9,717 nt of DNA from Thiodiazotropha sp050305975 (lineage in GTDB: Bacteria; Pseudomonadota; Gammaproteobacteria; Chromatiales; Chromatiaceae): the NCBI GenBank assembly GCA_050305975.1, contig JBNLGI010000144.1, forward strand, positions 1-9,717. The letters run 5' to 3'. The stretch's first letter is position 1. The number at the start of each line of letters is the position of its first letter. A program made the position numbers and the translations under genes. The notes beneath the pieces are model-generated. The model was not told the DNA's origin, searched no databases, and saw only the letters and a list, made by a program, of their open reading frames with translations. Of the stretch, positions 6,890 to 9,717 are shown piece after piece.

Positions 6890-9253
6890 TTATTTTGCTT
6901 CTGTTCCTTCGTTGCCATCGTTGACGATTTCGCTGGCGATGTCCTCGGTTGTCTTCAGCGACCGTTGCAACATGCGACGAATGGCATGGAGGGTTCTCTC
7001 GACAAAGGGATCACTGCTGTCTTCGAGAATTTTCGACTCTCCTGACAGGATCTCCTGCGCCAGAGTGCGTAGTGGCTTGATCGCCGTCTGCACGCCCGCG
7101 CGATCGACGAACATGCAGGATGCAGTCAAGGGGCTGAGCCAGGAGAGCTTGACCTTGCGACGTTCGCCACCGCGACTGTCGGCAATCTCGAACCAGGTGC
7201 CGAACTGGATCTTGCGCAGCTTCTCCATCATGGCCTCCTCTTCCTCGGTCACCTCGTCTTCGCCGCCGATCTCCGCATGTGCGACGGGGGAGACTTTGGC
7301 AGGCTGGCCCGGATGTGTGGCCTGCTCGGCGCTGGGAAGCGGTTCCGCATGGGACTCGATGGCCTCGGCGGCTTGCTCCTGCATCTTGGCGACGGCCTTC
7401 TCCGATGCCTGCATCGCGACATCGGCGCTGGCAAGCAGGTCGAAGAGGCCCTTGCACTTCTCCTGGTGGAAGCCGCCCAGGGAGGCAAGACCGTTTTCGA
7501 TGGCTTTGCGCAGATCGGGCAGGGAGTTCTCCAGTTCACGGGTTTCACTCCCACTCTTGGGCTCGAAGGCCCAGGCGATTTCATCGGCGATGCGCAACGC
7601 CTCTTTCCAGTCGTCGCTCATCTCGCCGTCAGGATGGCGCAACAGCACGAAGATCAGCTTGTCGACCCAGGTCTGCTCCAGGAACTCCTTGACCGGTTTG
7701 GGAAGATGCTCGCTGAATGAGCGGGCCTTCATCTCCTGGGTGGCGCGCTGACGGGCAATGTTGAGTTTCTCGCGGCCCTTCAACGAATCCTGCGCGCGCT
7801 TCTCGAGGATGTCCGACTTGCGGCGGAACTCGGCCATGCGCTTCTTGAAAGTGTTCAGCAGCGTGGTGAACAGGCTTACATTGTCGGAAAACTCCTTGAG
7901 CACCCGGTCGATCACGTTCTGCATGTCCGGGTAGATACCGCGCTTCAGATTGCGCTCGTCGATCCAGTGGCTGCCTGCCTCCACCAACGCATCCAGCAGC
8001 TGTCGGGCGTCGTGGTCGCTGTCGGTGAGCAGCTTGCGGTCGATGATGGCGACTTTGAGATAGGGTGTATGCAGGTGGCTGATCAGGGCCTTGGCCACTG
8101 CGGGCAGGACCGGATCGTTGAGCATGTACTCGAACAGCATGCCGACCAGATCGATGGTGTCCTCGTCCGCCGCGTCCAGACGGTCGGCGCCGACTTCGTC
8201 GTAGAGTTTGTGCCGCTCCTCCGCCAGGGTGTGTTTGATCCGCACCAGGAACTGTTCGTCGATCTCCACGTTGGGGATGATCACGCCGGGCGCGTTGACG
8301 TCCGGGATGTAATCGGCCCGGTGTGTCGGCTGGATATCGTTCAATGCGCTGACCAGATTGACCGGCGTGGCGGGTGGCACCGACCCCGGTTGGCGTCCGG
8401 CGGCAGCCGCGGCGGCGGCCTTGGCTCTGGCCTTTTCCGGTGAGTTGCGCCGCTGGTGCGCCATCATGTCGAGGATGTTGGTGAACAGCTCCTCACCCAG
8501 CTCCTCTTGGGTCTGCTCCTGCTGTGAAGTATCCCCTTCTTCCCCTCTATGGGCTTTGCCGACACCGGTATCGGGCGATTTCTGGATGGTGGGTCGCAGA
8601 TGGGGTAGGACACCGGCGTCGCGCAGGTTGTTGTTGAAGTCCTCGTAGATCGATCCGAGCTGTTTCAGCACATACTTGTCGAAAAGCGCCAGTACGATGA
8701 GCTTGATGCGTGTTTCCAGGCCCAGGGCATCGATCGCCTCGTTGAAGGCGGTGGTAAGGTGGTGCGGGCCGGCCGGTATCTGCTTGTGTTTGACGCTCTG
8801 GCCACCCTTGACCACGCTCAGGCGTTGTCCCAGGGCATAGAGCTGGGAGCGGTGATTGCCGACCGTTTTGCTGATCATGTTGTCCAGCGCGGTGGAGACA
8901 TCCATCGACTCGTGATCGACCAGCTCCAGTTCCGAATCGTCTTCCGGATTCTCGAAGGGATTGAATTCCCGCTCATCCTTCCAGAAGTTGTCGAAGCCGT
9001 CGCTGATAAGCTCTCTGAATTCATGCTCCACCAGGCCGTGCCGATTGCGGATCATCGACATCGCCTCGAAGAAGCGATTCTGTATCTCATTGGTCTCCGC
9101 TTTCTGGGCGAAGCCGGTGAGGGCCTTGTCGGAGTTGTTGAAGAGCTCAGTCAGCAGGGCATTGATATAGACAATGACCGTGTCCTTACAGCGATTGAGT
9201 AAGGGCTGAAACTGGCTTTGATATTTATTGATTCTGCTGTTCAGGGTCGGCAC
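6890..9253 (-). CDS. DUF1631 family protein of unknown function
   Basis: This large cytoplasmic protein of 787 aa is recognised as DUF1631, a proteobacterial family with no established function. Some database members are mislabelled thymidine phosphorylase. Visible parts are a helical N-terminal region (about 1-215), a low-complexity linker with acidic, Gln-rich and seven-Ala stretches (about 225-300), and a helical core (about 325-625) containing DLVGMLFEYMLNDP and VKEFLEQTWVDKL. A second charged linker (about 630-680) leads to a C-terminal beta-rich segment (684-735: FGTWFEI, KVKLSWLSPLT, MFVDRAG). That last segment resembles a PilZ-like barrel but lacks a clear RxxxR plus NxSxxG pair. No membrane helix or signal peptide is seen. 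The start is GTG 9253, with GAAGGA ten bases upstream and an in-frame TAA just above it. It is the first gene of an operon with the PilZ gene. A c-di-GMP-linked role is suggested by this context but not shown. Confidence 0.85.
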   Translation of the reverse strand: MPTLNSRINKYQSQFQPLLNRCKDTVIVYINALLTELFNNSDKALTGFAQKAETNEIQNRFFEAMSMIRNRHGLVEHEFRELISDGFDNFWKDEREFNPFENPEDDSELELVDHESMDVSTALDNMISKTVGNHRSQLYALGQRLSVVKGGQSVKHKQIPAGPHHLTTAFNEAIDALGLETRIKLIVLALFDKYVLKQLGSIYEDFNNNLRDAGVLPHLRPTIQKSPDTGVGKAHRGEEGDTSQQEQTQEELGEELFTNILDMMAHQRRNSPEKARAKAAAAAAAGRQPGSVPPATPVNLVSALNDIQPTHRADYIPDVNAPGVIIPNVEIDEQFLVRIKHTLAEERHKLYDEVGADRLDAADEDTIDLVGMLFEYMLNDPVLPAVAKALISHLHTPYLKVAIIDRKLLTDSDHDARQLLDALVEAGSHWIDERNLKRGIYPDMQNVIDRVLKEFSDNVSLFTTLLNTFKKRMAEFRRKSDILEKRAQDSLKGREKLNIARQRATQEMKARSFSEHLPKPVKEFLEQTWVDKLIFVLLRHPDGEMSDDWKEALRIADEIAWAFEPKSGSETRELENSLPDLRKAIENGLASLGGFHQEKCKGLFDLLASADVAMQASEKAVAKMQEQAAEAIESHAEPLPSAEQATHPGQPAKVSPVAHAEIGGEDEVTEEEEAMMEKLRKIQFGTWFEIADSRGGERRKVKLSWLSPLTASCMFVDRAGVQTAIKPLRTLAQEILSGESKILEDSSDPFVERTLHAIRRMLQRSLKTTEDIASEIVNDGNEGTEAK

Positions 9254-9302
9254 AGGTTAGCGGTCCTTCAGCGGAGCCATGTACGCAAGACGTCTGTGTC
9301 GT

Positions 9303-9326
9303 GGCAACACTGCTTCCAGGTGTCAA
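9303..9326 (-). promoter_or_regulatory. Promoter-like site upstream of the DUF1631-PilZ operon (sigma54-like, beside a TTGACA box)
   Basis: Read on the minus strand, TGG then ten bases then GC (9318 to 9304, ending in TTGC) fits the invariant GG-N10-GC core of a sigma54 promoter and its TTGC -12 element. The middle of the -24 box is poor. Directly upstream, TTGACA (9326-9321) is a perfect sigma70 -35, but no -10 lies 16-18 bases after it. Either reading would start transcription 35-45 bases before the GTG. Motif evidence only. Confidence 0.3.
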
Positions 9327-9351
9327 GTCGTTACTAGCTGAATTTCGGCGA

Positions 9352-9357
9352 ATTATC
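9352..9357 (-). promoter_or_regulatory. Candidate -10 box for the DUF1631-PilZ operon
   Basis: GATAAT on the minus strand (9357-9352) matches five of six -10 bases in the only AT-rich part of the upstream region. The hexamer 17 bases upstream is a poor -35 (ATTCTT). It would give a leader of about 90 bases. It is an alternative to the site at 9303-9326. Confidence 0.3.
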
Positions 9358-9421
9358 TATTAGAGAGTAGCACGAAGAATCCCCCTAAGGAACAAAATCT
9401 TAGTGAATTTAGTTCATAGCC

Positions 9422-9546
9422 CCACTTCGCACCGGGAGGGTGCGTGCCGGGTGGATAAGTGGCCATTGATGGGGGGGCGGTGCCTGCTGCGAAGGGGAGT
9501 TTCCCGGGAGCGCCGCAACGGCATGGAGCCAGGCGACGCCCGTGCC
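9422..9546. other. Block of nested hairpins, possible structured RNA or regulatory DNA
   Basis: CCACTTCGCACC (9422-9433) pairs in two steps, with GGTGCG (9439-9444) and then AAGTGG (9457-9462), around the loop GGGAG. GGGA (9495-9498) pairs with TCCC (9502-9505). GGCATGG (9520-9526) pairs with CCGTGCC (9540-9546) with one wobble. Alternatively, TGCC (9481-9484) and TGCG (9488-9491) pair with GGCA (9520-9523) and CGCA (9514-9517). A seven-G run lies at 9471-9477. No known RNA family was recognised and the transcribed strand is unclear. Confidence 0.35.
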
Positions 9547-9598
9547 TCTAACAGTTTGATTTAAGCAGAATAGACAGTTTCATGTCAGGGCGCTATCT

Positions 9599-9667
9599 CA
9601 GCCGGCGGCAGCGTTTAATCGGGTCCGGCCGCTGCACAGGGTGGCCGCACTGCCGGCCGGCAGCGGC
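9599..9667. repeat. GC-rich inverted repeats with a 14-bp perfect palindrome
   Basis: CTGCCGGCCGGCAG (9650-9663) is a perfect palindrome. GCCGCTGC (9628-9635) is inverted as GCAGCGGC (9660-9667), and GCCGGCGGCAGCG (from 9601) is a near copy of the right arm. The segment could fold as a hairpin or serve as a symmetric binding site. Chance is not excluded in DNA this GC-rich. Confidence 0.4.
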
Positions 9668-9717
9668 TGTCGGTTGGGTTTCAGCGGCCTTGCGCATCAG
9701 TCGTCACCAATGATTTT

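Larger units (their letters stand above)
9254..9717. other. Non-coding right edge, 464 bases
   Basis: No open frame here has coding character or a recognisable product. The part nearest DUF1631 (9254-9420) is AT-richer and holds the promoter-like sites. Beyond 9419 the sequence is GC-rich and full of inverted repeats. A further weak minus-strand promoter-like pair, CTGACA (9588-9583) with TTAAAT (9564-9559) at 18-base spacing, could drive a longer leader or a separate transcript. Any gene to the right must start beyond 9717. Confidence 0.6.

Noticed and set aside
6912..7751. 279-aa plus-strand open frame opposite DUF1631
   Set aside because: It is Ser/Ala/Arg-rich with no domain pattern. The opposite strand carries a recognised full-length protein.
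9257..9280. Seven-codon minus-strand mini-frame (ATG to TAA) just before the DUF1631 GTG
   Set aside because: It is in frame with the GTG and stops four bases upstream of it. It has no ribosome site of its own and no regulatory codon bias; it only helps fix GTG 9253 as the start.
9254..9420. c-di-GMP riboswitch in the DUF1631 leader
   Set aside because: Considered because of the PilZ partner. The conserved GEMM core (ACGCAAAG-type and GGGACGCAAAGC-type segments) is absent on both strands.
9434..9477. G-quadruplex formed by G-runs at 9434, 9438, 9449 and 9471
   Set aside because: The last loop would be 19 bases, too long for a confident call, and the same bases form better duplex stems.

Overview
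The window looks like a chromosomal housekeeping segment from a GC-rich gammaproteobacterium. HrpA, a YchJ-type SEC-C protein, PntB, and a DUF1631 gene next to a PilZ gene are all typical of that class. A sulfur-oxidising or Chromatiales-like host would fit, but the lineage is inferred from protein families only. No transposase, integrase, phage gene, CRISPR array, tRNA or rRNA was recognised.

Layout. The left edge (2-748, +) is the C-terminal half of pntB, the beta subunit of the proton-translocating NAD(P) transhydrogenase. It is followed by a spacer with a cluster of REP-like palindromes (791-894) and a plausible extended -10 promoter. Then comes a complete hrpA (1013-4924, +; 1303 aa), a DEAH-box RNA helicase. 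A 317-base spacer holds a strong hairpin and a hairpin with a run of seven T. After it lies a YchJ-family protein with two zinc-binding SEC-C-like ends (5242-5730, +). A 109-base spacer with short dyads and direct repeats leads to a small exported lytic transglycosylase (5840-6469, +). A perfect TATAAT lies only seven bases before its ATG.

On the minus strand, converging on the transglycosylase, is a two-gene unit read right to left. A 787-aa DUF1631 protein (9253-6890) is followed after 21 bases by a 114-aa single-domain PilZ protein (6868-6524) with an intact c-di-GMP binding signature. This pair is the least understood part of the window. DUF1631 has no established function, its C-terminal end looks PilZ-like without the ligand motif, and its partner is a probable c-di-GMP receptor. 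The right edge (9254-9717) has no convincing gene. It holds promoter-like sites for the DUF1631 unit and a GC-rich stretch of nested inverted repeats.

The genes do not form one pathway. pntB, hrpA, ychJ and the transglycosylase appear to be independent transcription units in one orientation; only the DUF1631-PilZ pair is clearly an operon. No wholly new multi-gene system is evident. The DUF1631-PilZ module and the two structured non-coding regions most deserve a second look.
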